Source: Nitrosomonadales bacterium (GTDB lineage Bacteria; Pseudomonadota; Gammaproteobacteria; Burkholderiales; Gallionellaceae). Taken from it: DNA of 64,000 bases. The notes beneath the pieces are model-generated. The model saw only the letters and a program-made list of their open reading frames with translations, was not told where the DNA came from and ran no database searches. Location: positions 1 to 64,000 of the forward strand of contig JACPYR010000017.1 of assembly GCA_016195965.1 (NCBI GenBank), in the 5' to 3' direction. Position 1 is the stretch's first letter. Each line of letters starts with the position of its first letter. Shown here piece by piece: positions 27,368 to 38,030 of this stretch. A program made the position numbers and the translations under genes.

Positions 27368-27559
27368 CTATGCGGCGCTTGCATGGTGCGCCTGTGCTAT
27401 CGCTTCCGTTGCGCCCCAGGCTGAACAGACGGGCAGGTCGGGAAAGGTAGCTATGTAGCATTCATCCTCATCACTCCAGAAAACTTCAACCGGGTAGGAT
27501 GCCCAGCGCCCGCGCAACACCATCTGCCCGCTGTCAATGTCGGCCTGTGTGATGGGCAT
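27368..27559 (-). CDS. HicB-like antitoxin fragment
   Basis: The 63-aa product contains VEVFWSDEDECYIATFPDLPVCSAWG, the HicB-type partial RNase H-fold domain, but then stops after a short HHASAA tail. The C-terminal part normally found is missing and no HicA partner is visible. ATG 27559 or GTG 27565 could start it. It is probably a remnant of a TA gene in the same unstable interval as higBA. Confidence 0.6.
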   Translation of the reverse strand: MPITQADIDSGQMVLRGRWASYPVEVFWSDEDECYIATFPDLPVCSAWGATEAIAQAHHASAA

Positions 27560-27627
27560 ATTCACGGCATACCCGCTTTTATACCCATTTTTTTTCTAGG
27601 ATGGCAATGCATACCTTTGGACTGCTA

Positions 27628-27672
27628 AAAACAACAAAGCCCAGTGCTACCGGGCTTTTACGTTGTTTTTTT
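27628..27672 (-). terminator. Terminator after ychF, bidirectional
   Basis: On the minus strand AACAACGTAAAAGCCC pairs with GGGCTTTGTTGTT around CGGTAGCACT, followed by a T run; the other side is also T-rich. It lies 37 bp after the ychF stop, beside three imperfect copies of TTGGATGGCA/TTGGATGCCA that may be an old insertion end. Confidence 0.75.
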
Positions 27673-27708
27673 GGATGGCATTGGATGCCATTGGACAGGT
27701 AAAACGGT

Positions 27709-28800
27709 TTACACATTGAACAGGAAGTTCATTACGTCTCCATCCTGCACCACGTAGTCTTTGCCTTCGACGCGCATCTTGCCTTTTTCCTTCGCGCCCG
27801 CCTCGCCGCCGCAGGCGATGAAGTCGGCATAGGAGATGGTCTGCGCGCGGATGAAACCTTTCTCGAAGTCGGTGTGGATCACGCCCGCCGCCTGCGGTGC
27901 AGTGTCGCCTTTGTTGATGGTCCAGGCGCGTACTTCTTTGACGCCTGCGGTGAAATAAGTTTGCAGGCCCAGCAGGTCGTAGCCGGTGCGGATCAGCCGG
28001 TTCAGGCCGGGTTCGTCCAGCCCCAGGTCGGCGAGGAATTCTTTCTTGTCGGCGTCGTCCAGATCGGCCAGTTCGGCCTCGATCTTGGCGGACAGCGCCA
28101 CGACCGGCGCGCCTTCCTTGGCGGCGTGTTCGCGCAATCGGTCCAGATGCGGGTTGTTCTCGAAGCCGTCTTCCAGCACGTTGCCGACGTACATCGCGGG
28201 CTTGATCGTGAGGAGGCACAGCGGCTTGACGAGCAGCTTCTCATCCTCGCTCAAGCCGAAGGTACGCGCGGGCTTGCCTTCGTTCAGATGCGGCAGCAGT
28301 TTTTCCAGCAGGGCCACCAGCTTCTGCGCGTCCTTGTCGCCGGACTTGGCCTTCTTGCCGTCGCGCTGAATGGTGCGCTCCACCACCGCCAGGTCGGCCA
28401 GCGCCAGCTCGGTGAGGATCACTTCGATGTCGGAGATCGGATCGACGCGCCCGGCTACATGCACTACGTTGGGATCATCGAAGCAGCGCACTACGTTCAC
28501 GATCGCATCGGTCTCGCGGATGTTGGCGAGGAACTGGTTGCCCAGGCCTTCGCCCTTGGAGGCTCCCGCCACCAAGCCCGCGATGTCGACGAACTCGACG
28601 ATGGCGGGCTGCATCTTCTGCGGCTTGACGATTTCGGCCAGGGCCTGCATGCGCGGGTCGGGTACCTCGACGATACCGACGTTGGGCTCGATGGTGCAGA
28701 ACGGATAATTCTCCGCAGCTATCCCTGCCTTGGTCAGTGCGTTGAACAGGGTGGACTTGCCGACATTGGGCGGGCCGACGATACCGCATTTCAAACTCAT
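27709..28800 (-). CDS. ychF: Redox-regulated ATPase YchF
   Basis: The 363-aa protein is an OBG-type P-loop protein that prefers ATP: P-loop [14 protein letters not shown], switch II DIAGLV, a coiled-coil insertion (about 130-205) and a C-terminal TGS domain ([17 protein letters not shown]). It associates with ribosomes. Start is ATG 28800 ([12 protein letters not shown]); the track's upstream Met adds a non-conserved 26 residues. In relatives it follows pth directly; here 2.6 kb with sqr and a cytochrome gene lies between. Confidence 0.96.
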   Translation of the reverse strand: MSLKCGIVGPPNVGKSTLFNALTKAGIAAENYPFCTIEPNVGIVEVPDPRMQALAEIVKPQKMQPAIVEFVDIAGLVAGASKGEGLGNQFLANIRETDAIVNVVRCFDDPNVVHVAGRVDPISDIEVILTELALADLAVVERTIQRDGKKAKSGDKDAQKLVALLEKLLPHLNEGKPARTFGLSEDEKLLVKPLCLLTIKPAMYVGNVLEDGFENNPHLDRLREHAAKEGAPVVALSAKIEAELADLDDADKKEFLADLGLDEPGLNRLIRTGYDLLGLQTYFTAGVKEVRAWTINKGDTAPQAAGVIHTDFEKGFIRAQTISYADFIACGGEAGAKEKGKMRVEGKDYVVQDGDVMNFLFNV

Positions 28801-28985
28801 GGTGGTTCCTTGCTGGATTCTGAAAGGCGCGAATTGTAACACCCTTGGGGGATTGGACTTGTCGGCTGGATGAAGCACGGCTGAAAATAATTACAGCAAT
28901 AGGTCAGATTCCTGGTTGAGGGCGGGACTCTCAAGATGGAGGGGTGGGCTGAATGTGCGGTCCGGGATGGATAGTAGCCGGCATG

Positions 28986-29017
28986 CCGATCAAGATGATG
29001 GATTTCATCTTGATCGG
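28986..29017. repeat. Perfect 13-bp hairpin between ychF and sqr
   Basis: CCGATCAAGATGA pairs perfectly with TCATCTTGATCGG around a six-base loop. No T run follows on either strand, so it is not a standard terminator. It is about 100 bp after the sqr stop. The rest of the 316-bp gap (28801-29116) shows no gene. Confidence 0.6.
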
Positions 29018-29116
29018 AGGTGCAGCGTCGTTAATCCGGCATGGCCATTCTTATCAACAGCATGAACTTTTTGACCGCCAGGCGATGCTTCATGGGGGCT
29101 GATTTCAGGATGAATA

Positions 29117-30703
<1,587 letters not shown>

Positions 30704-31318
30704 ATGGGCAAGAAAATAAAGTTTATTGTCTGGTTGCTGTTGATGGCCTTATCGGGATTAGGTACGGTGCATGCGCAAGACGACGATTTTGCCGCCGGCA
30801 AGGCAAAGTCCAAGTTATGCCAGCAGTGCCACGGCGAAGACGGCAATAGCATCAATCCTTTTTGCCCCAATCTGGCGGGGCAGAATCCGGCTTATTTAGA
30901 GAAACAAATCCGCGATTTTCAGGCCAGGGTGCGCGTTGATCCGATCATGACCGGGGTGTCGCAAAGCGTTATTTCAGATCAGGATGTCAAGGATATTGCG
31001 GCTTACTTTGGTAGCCGCAAGCGGATGGCTGGTTATAACGCTAACAAAATCGGCCAGCTCATTTTTCGCGAAGGTAAACCTGAAAGCGGCCTGGATTCCT
31101 GTGCCAGTTGTCACGGCGAAAACGGCAGAGGCAAGCAGGACGATGCAGTGGCCTTCCCCGTGTTAGGCGGACAAACCAGGGACTACGTTATCAAACAATT
31201 GAGAGATATGCGCAGCGGCGCCCGCCACAACGATCCCGCAGGCATGATGGGCGATATTGCCAAAAAGTTGAGCGATGCGGAAATCAGCGCGCTGGCGGAT
31301 TACATTTCGGAGCTGTGA
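30704..31318 (+). CDS. Dihaem c-type cytochrome (cytochrome c4 / FccA-like)
   Basis: The 204-aa periplasmic protein has a signal peptide (LLMALSGLGTVHA-QD) and two class I cytochrome domains, each with one haem motif: CQQCH (about 39) and CASCH (about 136), with distal Met ligands likely in PIMTG and GMMGD. This two-domain layout is that of cytochrome c4 and of the haem subunit of flavocytochrome c sulfide dehydrogenase. Next to sqr it may carry electrons in sulfur oxidation (inference). AGGAG precedes ATG 30704. Confidence 0.88.
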   Translation: MGKKIKFIVWLLLMALSGLGTVHAQDDDFAAGKAKSKLCQQCHGEDGNSINPFCPNLAGQNPAYLEKQIRDFQARVRVDPIMTGVSQSVISDQDVKDIAAYFGSRKRMAGYNANKIGQLIFREGKPESGLDSCASCHGENGRGKQDDAVAFPVLGGQTRDYVIKQLRDMRSGARHNDPAGMMGDIAKKLSDAEISALADYISEL

Positions 31319-31372
31319 AGCGTAGCCATCATCCGGCAAGTCCCGCATCCTCAAGTCAGCAGTCTTGGTCGG

Positions 31373-31948
31373 CTAAGCGCTGTGCAGCTTCAGCATCGCC
31401 GCTTCGGGTTTCCCCTCGATGATCAGATGCGCGAGGCCATGCGCTTTTTTCATCGCCGCATCGATTAATTCGCGGTCTTCCAGGCGCGGATTGCCTAACA
31501 CGTAATTGGATACTTCGCTACGCTCACCGGGATGACCGATACCGATACGCAGCCGCCAGAAATCATTGCTGCCCAGATGCGCGATGATGTCCTTCAGCCC
31601 GTTGTGCCCGCCGTGTCCACCGCCGATTTTCAGGCGCGCCACACCCGGTGGTAAATCCAGCTCGTCATGAACAACCAGTATTTCCGCCGGGGAGATTTTA
31701 TAGAACTGTGCCAGCGCACCGACAGAGCGGCCACTGTGATTCATGAAGGTTTGCGGTTTGAGCAGCCATGTTTCATGGCCATGCAACTGGGCGCGTGCGG
31801 TCAGGCCGAGAAACTTGCTCTCGCTCTTGAAGCTCTGTTTTTGTATAAGCGCGAGTTCATCCACCCACCAGAAGCCGACGTTGTGCCGGGTGGTTTCGTA
31901 TTCGCTTCCGGGATTGCCCAGGCCAATGATCAAGCGTATCTCAGTCAT
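31373..31948 (-). CDS. pth: Peptidyl-tRNA hydrolase
   Basis: Pth releases peptides from peptidyl-tRNA that drops off ribosomes. The 191-aa protein shows [21 protein letters not shown], with the catalytic Asn and His, and HDELDLPPG with the catalytic Asp. ATG 31948 gives MTEIRLIIG; the track start adds 17 residues. It normally follows rplY, which here is 21 kb away on the other strand. Confidence 0.96.
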   Translation of the reverse strand: MTEIRLIIGLGNPGSEYETTRHNVGFWWVDELALIQKQSFKSESKFLGLTARAQLHGHETWLLKPQTFMNHSGRSVGALAQFYKISPAEILVVHDELDLPPGVARLKIGGGHGGHNGLKDIIAHLGSNDFWRLRIGIGHPGERSEVSNYVLGNPRLEDRELIDAAMKKAHGLAHLIIEGKPEAAMLKLHSA

Positions 31949-32129
31949 GTTGTCTTTCAATTCTGGTTGATTAACGAAAGCCGCTAATTTTCGGGCCACA
32001 GAGATTAAAAATCAAATGCTCATGAAAATCGTCATGCAAACGATCTCCGGGCGCGCAGCGCTGAAGCGGGGCGCTAGTGTAGCGTTGCACTGTTGATTAA
32101 ACTTAATGGAGTTATCGAGCAAGTCATTT

Positions 32130-32155
32130 GTGGGAGCGGCTTTAGCCGCTCCCAC
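32130..32155. repeat. REP-like perfect palindrome
   Basis: GTGGGAGCGGCT and AGCCGCTCCCAC are perfect 12-bp complements around TT. It is the cleanest copy of the repeat also seen at 15503 and 20878-20945. It lies in the 264-bp gap between pth and a small lipoprotein gene. Confidence 0.78.
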
Positions 32156-32212
32156 TGGAGAAGTTAAGTTCCAAACAGAATGCAACACTACACTAGCGAG
32201 AAGAATGGACGG

Positions 32213-32386
32213 CTACTTTTCAGCGTCTTCGATTTTCTTTTTCGACTCGTCGGTATTGGTTTTCACCACTTGATCTACACCCTGGGCTTTTTCAAGCGCG
32301 GCACGCTGCGGAGCGGCGATTTTCGGCGCGGGGGTGGAGCGGTCGCAGGCGGCGAGCAGCACAACGGCGAGCAAGATGTATTTCAT
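32213..32386 (-). CDS. Small lipoprotein
   Basis: Too short for the ORF track: 57 aa from ATG 32386, beginning MKYILLAVVLLAAC with a clear lipobox LAAC, followed by a Pro/Ala linker and a charged helical tail (ESKKKIEDAEK). GGAGAA lies upstream of the ATG. It is downstream of mutM on the same strand with 70 bp between and may share its transcript. It resembles the small entericidin/LptM-like class only in general layout. Confidence 0.72.
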   Translation of the reverse strand: MKYILLAVVLLAACDRSTPAPKIAAPQRAALEKAQGVDQVVKTNTDESKKKIEDAEK

Positions 32387-32456
32387 GTTTTCTCCGTCCG
32401 GGAATCCTGTTGGGATATCGTCAATTCGTCGGCTGCCACTCTAGCACGAACAGCGA

Positions 32457-33272
32457 TTAGCGCTGGCAACTCCCGCAATAGAAACTGGAGCGCTGGCCCT
32501 GTTTGATCTGCTTGATAAGTGCGCCGCAATTCCGGCAGGGTTCGCCCGCCCTGCCGTACACCCAATAAGACTGCTGGAAATAGCCGGGCTGGCCGGAGGG
32601 AGCGACGAAGTCGCGCAGGGTGCTGCCGCCCAGCCGGATGGCTTCGCTAAGCGTGGCGCGGATTTCTTCTGCCAGTTTGGCGCAGCGCGGCTGGCTGAGC
32701 TTTCCGGCGGCGAGTTGCGGTTTGATCCCGGCGCGGAACAACGCCTCGTTCGCGTAGATGTTGCCTACGCCGACCACGACGTGGTTGTCCATGATGCATT
32801 GTTTGATGCTGACGCTGCGCCCGCGCGTGGCCAGAAAGAGATGGCGCGTATTGAAATCATTTTCCAGGGGCTCAGGGCCGAGGCTGGCAAGCAACGGGTG
32901 AGTGTGCACATCGCCGCCATGCCAAAGCACCGCGCCGAAACGGCGCGGGTCGCGCAAGCGCATCAGCGTGCCGTTATCGAGGATCAAGTCAAAATGATCG
33001 TGCTTTTCCGGCGCAGCATCTGCGGGCAGGACGCGCAGGCTGCCGGACATGCCCAGATGCAGGATCAGCGTGCCATTGCCGCAATCCATCAGCAGATATT
33101 TGGCGCGGCGCTGGAGTGAAAGTATCACCTGTCCGCGCAATAACCCCGGCAAATTTTTCGGGATGGGCCAGCGCAGGCTGGCGTTGCGGATGACGACATC
33201 CGCAATAGTCAGGCCGGTCAGGTGTGCGGCCAGGCCGCGTCGTGTGGTTTCTACTTCTGGGAGTTCAGGCAT
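32457..33272 (-). CDS. mutM: Formamidopyrimidine-DNA glycosylase
   Basis: Fpg removes 8-oxoguanine and nicks the site. The 271-aa protein begins MPELPEVE (catalytic Pro after Met removal and Glu3), has the H2TH region ([14 protein letters not shown]) and a C-terminal zinc finger CRNC...CGSC. ATG 33272 is the start. Its first 22 bases are the left att copy of the integrated element, so everything upstream of the ATG is now element DNA, with only a weak AGAGA as ribosome site; the native GAGGTAAAC-ATG is stranded at 42,785. Confidence 0.96.
   Translation of the reverse strand: MPELPEVETTRRGLAAHLTGLTIADVVIRNASLRWPIPKNLPGLLRGQVILSLQRRAKYLLMDCGNGTLILHLGMSGSLRVLPADAAPEKHDHFDLILDNGTLMRLRDPRRFGAVLWHGGDVHTHPLLASLGPEPLENDFNTRHLFLATRGRSVSIKQCIMDNHVVVGVGNIYANEALFRAGIKPQLAAGKLSQPRCAKLAEEIRATLSEAIRLGGSTLRDFVAPSGQPGYFQQSYWVYGRAGEPCRNCGALIKQIKQGQRSSFYCGSCQR
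33251..33272 (-). other. attL of the integrated element (mutM codons 1-7)
   Basis: Twenty-two bases running CTACTTCTGG-G-AGTTCAGGCAT on the + strand, matching 42766-42787 at 21 of 22 positions. The one difference is a synonymous third-position change in the Leu-4 codon of mutM (CTC versus CTT). Confidence 0.88.
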
Positions 33273-33392
33273 AGGGTTTTTCTCTGTTGATTGGCATTCC
33301 AAAAATACATAACTTTCCTATAATTTCATTGAGTTAAGCATTTGTCCCTTGTTTGTTGTGTTGATAAGTATTCTGGCATATACTTCATTTTA

Positions 33393-33410
33393 GGTTACAT
33401 AGTGGTTACA
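33393..33410 (+). promoter_or_regulatory. Paired integrase arm-type sites, left end
   Basis: GGTTACAT at 33393 and GGTTACA at 33404, spaced 11 bp (one helix turn), just upstream of int. The same pair with the same spacing and orientation occurs at 42689-42707, inside the right end. Confidence 0.65.
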
Positions 33411-33435
33411 CAGATGACTTAATAGTGGGAGCAAC

Positions 33436-34776
33436 ATGGCAAAAATAGTCAAAGCGGTTAAGGTGAAGCTGACATCGGGCAGGATAGCAGACTTCAAATG
33501 CCCCGCAGATAAGCAACAAGCCTTCCTTTGGTGCGACACTGTGCCGGGGCTGGCCGTTCGTGTAACGGCAAACGGCGCGAAGTCCTACATATTCCAGGCC
33601 AAGGTTAAGGGCAAATCCATGCGCCTGACCATTGGTGATGTGAGCGTATGGAGCATTGCCGATGCGCAAATCGAAGGCCGCCGCCTACAATCGCTGATAG
33701 ATAACGGCGATGACCCGCGCCAAGTGAAGGCCGACAAAGCCGCCGCCAAGGAAGCCGCGAGGCTGGCCAAGGAATCGGAAGCCGCCGCGCTGGTGCTGCA
33801 GGAAGCCCGCGAATCTGTGACCGTGGGTGCGGCATGGCTGGAATATATCGAAGCCCGCAAAGCGAATTGGGGCGTTCACGCTCTTTATAAACATGAGCGC
33901 GCCATGCAAAGGGCAGGACAGCCGCAAAAGCGTGGCAAGGAATTGACTGTAGCCGGTGAACTGGAATCACTAGCCGATGTTCGCCTTGTTGACCTTACAC
34001 CCGAGCGAGTAAATGAGTGGGCAAGCGTTGAGGTGTTGATTCGCGCATCATCCGCACGGCTTGCATTAAAGATGCTTCGGGCGTTTCTATTCTGGTGCGC
34101 CCGACACCACAACTACAAAGCAATCATCGCAAGCAATGCCGCCACAAGCCCTGAAGCCCGCGAAACGCTAGGAAAGCCAAAGGTAAAGAATGACGCGCTC
34201 CAGCGTGAGCAATTACCTGCATGGTTCGCCGCAGTGAAGAGCATCGGCAATCCTGTGATTAGCGCATTTTTACAAACCTTGCTGATAGTTGGTGCGCGCC
34301 GTGAAGAGTGGGCATCACTGCGCTGGGTTGCCGTAGATTTTCAGTGGAACAGCATTCGCATAAAAGACAAGGTGGAGGACTTCCGCATCATTCCCTTAAC
34401 GCCCTATGTGGCGCAATTGCTGGCCGGATTGCCGCGCCGTAACGAGTTTGTTTTCAGTAGCCCCGCATCTATTTCCGGCTATCTTGCCGAACCTTCGGAT
34501 AAGCATAACGAGGCATGTGCTGTTGCTGGTGTGGATGTGACCTTGCACGGCTTGCGCCGTAGCTTTGCAACCCTGAGCGAATGGATAGAAATGCCCGCCG
34601 GAATCGCTGCGCAAATACAGGGACACAAGCCACAAGGGGTGCGTGAACAACACTATATCCGTCGTCCGCTAGACCTGTTGCGTATGTGGCACGTCAAAAT
34701 TGAAGCGTGGATACTGGAGCAGGCCGGGATTGTGTTTGTGCCGGTGCAAGTGGGTTTGCGTGTAGTGGAGAAATAA
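33436..34776 (+). CDS. int: Tyrosine recombinase (element integrase)
   Basis: The 446-aa protein has an N-terminal DUF4102-like arm-binding region, a core-binding domain (about 120-230) and a catalytic domain with Arg in VGARREEWASLRW, HGLRRSF (His-x-x-Arg), GHKP and the nucleophile Tyr in EQHYIRRP. It lies 164 bp from attL, as usual for the enzyme that catalyses insertion and excision at that site. The target in mutM codons 1-7 rather than a tRNA is less common. Confidence 0.92.
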   Translation: MAKIVKAVKVKLTSGRIADFKCPADKQQAFLWCDTVPGLAVRVTANGAKSYIFQAKVKGKSMRLTIGDVSVWSIADAQIEGRRLQSLIDNGDDPRQVKADKAAAKEAARLAKESEAAALVLQEARESVTVGAAWLEYIEARKANWGVHALYKHERAMQRAGQPQKRGKELTVAGELESLADVRLVDLTPERVNEWASVEVLIRASSARLALKMLRAFLFWCARHHNYKAIIASNAATSPEARETLGKPKVKNDALQREQLPAWFAAVKSIGNPVISAFLQTLLIVGARREEWASLRWVAVDFQWNSIRIKDKVEDFRIIPLTPYVAQLLAGLPRRNEFVFSSPASISGYLAEPSDKHNEACAVAGVDVTLHGLRRSFATLSEWIEMPAGIAAQIQGHKPQGVREQHYIRRPLDLLRMWHVKIEAWILEQAGIVFVPVQVGLRVVEK

Positions 34777-34811
34777 TCCCTTGAAACCCTTCATATATAC
34801 CAATACAATGT

Positions 34812-35135
34812 ATGCCAATAAAAAACATTAAGCCTCTCAAGCCGAGCGAAAAGCTGGCTAAGCAATGGCTCAAGGAGGCTGCCCAAGGCAAACGGCGCTT
34901 GCTCTTTTCTCCACACGCCGAATTGCGAATGCGCCAGCGCAAGATTGGGCGTAGGCAGGTGCTGGAAACCTTGGGACATGGAACCATCAGCGAACCGCTT
35001 CACCAAGATATTCATGGGGACTGGCGCTGCAACATCAGTTGGCAACATGCTGGGATGCGCGTTACGGTGGGCGCGGTATTCAAGCTGCATGAAAATGGCG
35101 AATGGGTAATCATCGCAACGGTATTCGAGGGATAA
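34812..35135 (+). CDS. DUF4258 protein, possible toxin
   Basis: The 107-aa protein contains HAELRMRQRKIGRRQV and ends in VIIATVFEG, the DUF4258 pattern, a small fold distantly like RelE/MqsR-type toxins. It is followed after 4 bp by an XRE protein, and toxin-first pairs with an HTH antitoxin are common. No ribosome site is obvious before its ATG, 36 bp after int. Confidence 0.68.
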   Translation: MPIKNIKPLKPSEKLAKQWLKEAAQGKRRLLFSPHAELRMRQRKIGRRQVLETLGHGTISEPLHQDIHGDWRCNISWQHAGMRVTVGAVFKLHENGEWVIIATVFEG

Positions 35136-35139
35136 AGAA

Positions 35140-35589
35140 ATGTTGAAATATGACGACTGTGGGCTGCGGAATATATGGCTGAAAAATGGCTACCGATATG
35201 AAGTAATCGAAGGGCATGGCAAGTGCTTGGAGATAGCCGACATAAACGGGCTACATCGCACCATTGCCCACCAATTGGTAAATTATCGCAAGCGATTGTC
35301 TGGCGCGGAAATCCGTTTTCTTCGGGTGGAAATGGGCATGTCGCAAAAACGACTGGCCGACTGCATGGGCGTTGACGAACAGACAATTTCCCTATGGGAA
35401 CGAAGCAAACGCCGCCCGACAGTGGCAGCCGAAAGGATGCTGCGCCTGCTTTATCTGGAACATGCTGACGGCAAAACCAAGGTAGCGAAAATGATTGCCC
35501 AATGGAACGACATAGATCGGCAAGAACTGGAAGAAGAATCCAAGCAAGTATTTCAGGAAACAGATGAAGGGTGGCGAATGGCCGCATAG
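35140..35589 (+). CDS. XRE-family regulator, possible antitoxin
   Basis: The 149-aa protein has an N-terminal region of about 50 residues (LKYDDCGLRNIWLKNGYRYE) of MqsA/YgiT-like layout but without the zinc cysteines, then an HTH (MSQKRLADCMGVDEQTISLWERSKRRPT, about 68-95). It is likely to bind and repress the operator of the pair. Its 3' end shares a 44-bp element with higA. Confidence 0.75.
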   Translation: MLKYDDCGLRNIWLKNGYRYEVIEGHGKCLEIADINGLHRTIAHQLVNYRKRLSGAEIRFLRVEMGMSQKRLADCMGVDEQTISLWERSKRRPTVAAERMLRLLYLEHADGKTKVAKMIAQWNDIDRQELEEESKQVFQETDEGWRMAA

Positions 35590-35624
35590 AGTTCTACCGT
35601 CCCCCATGCGGTTCATGGGGAAAG
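35581..35624 (+). repeat. Element at the 3' end of the XRE gene, shared with higA
   Basis: Matches 26691-26734 (minus strand) at 40 of 44 positions, covering the last codons, the TAG stop and a hairpin CCCCCATGCGGTTCATGGGG. A second hairpin (GCGGGCTTGCG...CGCAAGTCCGC) follows at about 35631-35656, so together they may end the transcript before radC. Confidence 0.75.
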
Positions 35625-35694
35625 CGAAGCGGGCTTGCGCTGATACGCAAGTCCGCTTCTAACCACAACGCAACCTACACAGGAGGTACGCATC

Positions 35695-36345
35695 ATGGCT
35701 ACTGCCATTATAGACACACCCGCAAGAGACAGCACCAGCAAACAAAATCCGTCCGCAATGACTGCACGCGAAGAGCGTGCGATCTATCGCGCAATGGGCA
35801 TACTTGAAACACATCTAAGACGAGCGCCCAGTGAGGTGCTTAACAGTTCGTCGCAGGTGCGCAAATTCTTGACGTTGAAGCTAGCGCGCGAAGAGAGCGA
35901 ACAATTTGTGGTGTTGTTTCTCGACACGCAGCACCGCTTGATTGAGGCTGAGACGTTATTCTACGGCACGCTTGGACAAGCCAGCGTCTATCCTCGGGAA
36001 GTGGTGAAACGCGCCCTGTACCACAATGCGGCGGCTGTGATACTGGCGCACAATCATCCATCTGGCGTGGCCGAACCCAGCCAATCAGACCAGCTATTGA
36101 CCTGTGCGCTGAAGCAAGCATTATCGCTAGTGGATGTGCGCATACTGGATCACTTCATCGTTGCATCAGACTGCGCGCTATCACTCGAAGAGCAAGGGCT
36201 GATGTATGGCAATCCTAAGCTGGAAAGTGAAGTGGAAAAACGTGAGCGTCGCAAGGCACTGGCGCGGAAAATACGCAAGCCGCGCCTCCAAACAAAAGCG
36301 GCAAGAGCACGCGCTGGCCGCGTGTCGATGGCCACACACGTTTAA
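35695..36345 (+). CDS. radC: RadC-like JAB-domain protein
   Basis: The 216-aa protein contains the JAB/MPN metal motif [19 protein letters not shown] (HxHPSG plus downstream Asp) and [12 protein letters not shown]. RadC proteins are common on mobile elements; the name comes from an old repair assignment that is now doubted and the true function is unknown. A strong AGGAGG precedes the ATG. The C-terminus is rich in Lys/Arg. Confidence 0.9.
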   Translation: MATAIIDTPARDSTSKQNPSAMTAREERAIYRAMGILETHLRRAPSEVLNSSSQVRKFLTLKLAREESEQFVVLFLDTQHRLIEAETLFYGTLGQASVYPREVVKRALYHNAAAVILAHNHPSGVAEPSQSDQLLTCALKQALSLVDVRILDHFIVASDCALSLEEQGLMYGNPKLESEVEKRERRKALARKIRKPRLQTKAARARAGRVSMATHV

Positions 36346-36451
36346 GCAATATCGAGTTTACCCCCGCCTAGTTTTAGCGGACGAAAAGCCGGTTCCTTCA
36401 CCGGTCTGTCGGGGGTTTCTATTTTGAAGGCTGACACCGGAAGGGGTGCAA

Positions 36452-37786
36452 ATGCAGACAATTTTTACTATTCCCGAAACGCTGGCAGTGCTTGAAAAGC
36501 ATACAGGCCGGACATGGACCGCCTCAGAACTTTTCGACATGGTGGGCAGCTATGGGATAAATCTGCACGCCGCAGCGCCGGTAACCGCACAAACCAAGAT
36601 TGAAAAGTTTGTTGACAGCGTTGGCATGGTGCAAAAATTCAGTTTGCCGCCTGCTGACTGTGATTATTTACTTGATCCGTTCAAAGTGCCAAATAGTCAT
36701 TCCGGCTTGGCTGTGCTATTTCCGGCGCAAGTGAAGCAACTTCAAATAAATGGCGAAACCCTGACAAGACACCCAAGCGACCACGACGAAATAGCGGGTG
36801 AAAATAAAGTGTTTATCGAACCCGTGCGAGTAACCAGCGAACAGGTGCGTGTCAAGGCGGAGACACTAGAAAGGATATTGAATAGATTAGGCACGTCACA
36901 ATCCTCTAAAATGAATATGCTGAAACTGGTAAAAGACCAACTGAGGTTTGATGATGAAATGCGTATTTCGTATTCCAGTGTTCGCAAGAATGCAGATGGT
37001 AATCCGTATTACGTCACAGGCGCGAGACAATGGTTGAAGGCCGTTAGCGTAATTGGTTTAATTACGCCCGGGCAATTCCTTGCGATCATGCTGGAAGGGA
37101 TGCGCAACACGAACATCCTCATGCATGGCGGATTGGATGAAAGTTATGAGCAGGAAATAATCACAGCATGGGCTGGGTTCATTCGAGACGCGCTACACAA
37201 TGACGAAATCAGCCCGCGTGATGATGTGACTGGCCTTCCCATCGGCAAGATGAGCTGTGCCCCCCATATGGATATTCTTGATTGTTCTTGGTGTATGTCC
37301 GTATCTGATGCCGTTAAATTGGCCGCTTCTAAGGGCGCTGAAATCGACTTTGTGGCGATAGCGGAACACCTCTACAAAATTTATTTTGAGAACGAAGCCG
37401 CAACCGTGGAGCGGGCTGCTCCCGCCGCGAAGGTGGAAACCGTTCCTGACACAAGCCAGAGCAGTGAAGATATTGAAGAGCAAGCCGCTGCCAATAACGA
37501 AAACAAAATATTAGCCGCACTGTTTGACCCTGTGCCAGTGGACGTATTGGAAATGATGTTTCCTGCTGATGGAAAGTGGAAAAGCTGGACAGATAGAGCC
37601 TCTAGAAACGGGTTAATTAATGCCCGCGAAGGAACCGCAATGTATAACCCTTACAAGGCCGGAATGTGGTTTGTTGTTAAGGGCAGGAAGGGGATGACTA
37701 TAGGCCACTGCCGCCGGAAGCTGGCGAACCATCTGCCTGATCGTTCCCTGGATGAAAAATATCTGCTGACTGGTGAGTTAGACTAA
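36452..37786 (+). CDS. Unknown 444-aa element protein
   Basis: I do not recognise a family. From ATG 36452 (GGAAGGGG upstream) it is a soluble protein with no signal or membrane segment. A central part (about 130-290) is hydrophilic and mixed; a Glu/Ala-rich linker (about 325-350) separates a C-terminal module of about 95 residues with FPADGKWKSWTDRASRNGLI. It is preceded by a structured leader (GCCGGTTccttcACCGGT hairpin at about 36389). It occupies the cargo position of the element between RadC and the AlpA-primase block. Confidence 0.7.
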   Translation: MQTIFTIPETLAVLEKHTGRTWTASELFDMVGSYGINLHAAAPVTAQTKIEKFVDSVGMVQKFSLPPADCDYLLDPFKVPNSHSGLAVLFPAQVKQLQINGETLTRHPSDHDEIAGENKVFIEPVRVTSEQVRVKAETLERILNRLGTSQSSKMNMLKLVKDQLRFDDEMRISYSSVRKNADGNPYYVTGARQWLKAVSVIGLITPGQFLAIMLEGMRNTNILMHGGLDESYEQEIITAWAGFIRDALHNDEISPRDDVTGLPIGKMSCAPHMDILDCSWCMSVSDAVKLAASKGAEIDFVAIAEHLYKIYFENEAATVERAAPAAKVETVPDTSQSSEDIEEQAAANNENKILAALFDPVPVDVLEMMFPADGKWKSWTDRASRNGLINAREGTAMYNPYKAGMWFVVKGRKGMTIGHCRRKLANHLPDRSLDEKYLLTGELD

Positions 37787-37978
37787 CCGCCATATTTCCG
37801 CCACACCATAGACGCACCTCGGCATTCTTCCACCGGGTTGCCGCCATATAGCCGCCACTCTTCCGCCGATACCCCTTCAAATTTTCTTTACACAATTGAG
37901 TCTATCAATATCTCTACGCCGATGTACCTTCCTGCAAAGGGCGGAATGTGTGGGTGTTGATAGCTGATTGTCGGCAAG

Positions 37979-38030
37979 TTATCAATACCCATCACGCCGC
38001 CCCGAGCGGGAATTTTAGGAGTATTGATAA
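37979..38030. promoter_or_regulatory. Inverted repeat at the AlpA-like start, probable operator
   Basis: TTATCAATAC (37979-37988) and GTATTGATAA (38021-38030) are perfect 10-bp complements; the second overlaps the spacer and first base of the ATG. Two more related copies, TATCAATA at about 37903 and TTGATAG at about 37957, stand upstream. They could be autoregulatory binding sites or a hairpin covering the AGGAG ribosome site at 38017-38021. The remainder of 37787-37978 shows no gene. Confidence 0.6.

Noticed and set aside
34812-35135. HigB or BrnT assignment for the DUF4258 protein
   Set aside because: The HAELRMRQRKI pattern fits DUF4258 better, and the HigB-specific WSVRV core is absent.
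37787-37978. CRISPR-like spacing of CCGCCA/TTCCGCC motifs
   Set aside because: The motifs are short, irregular and without constant repeats or spacers; no cas genes are in the window.
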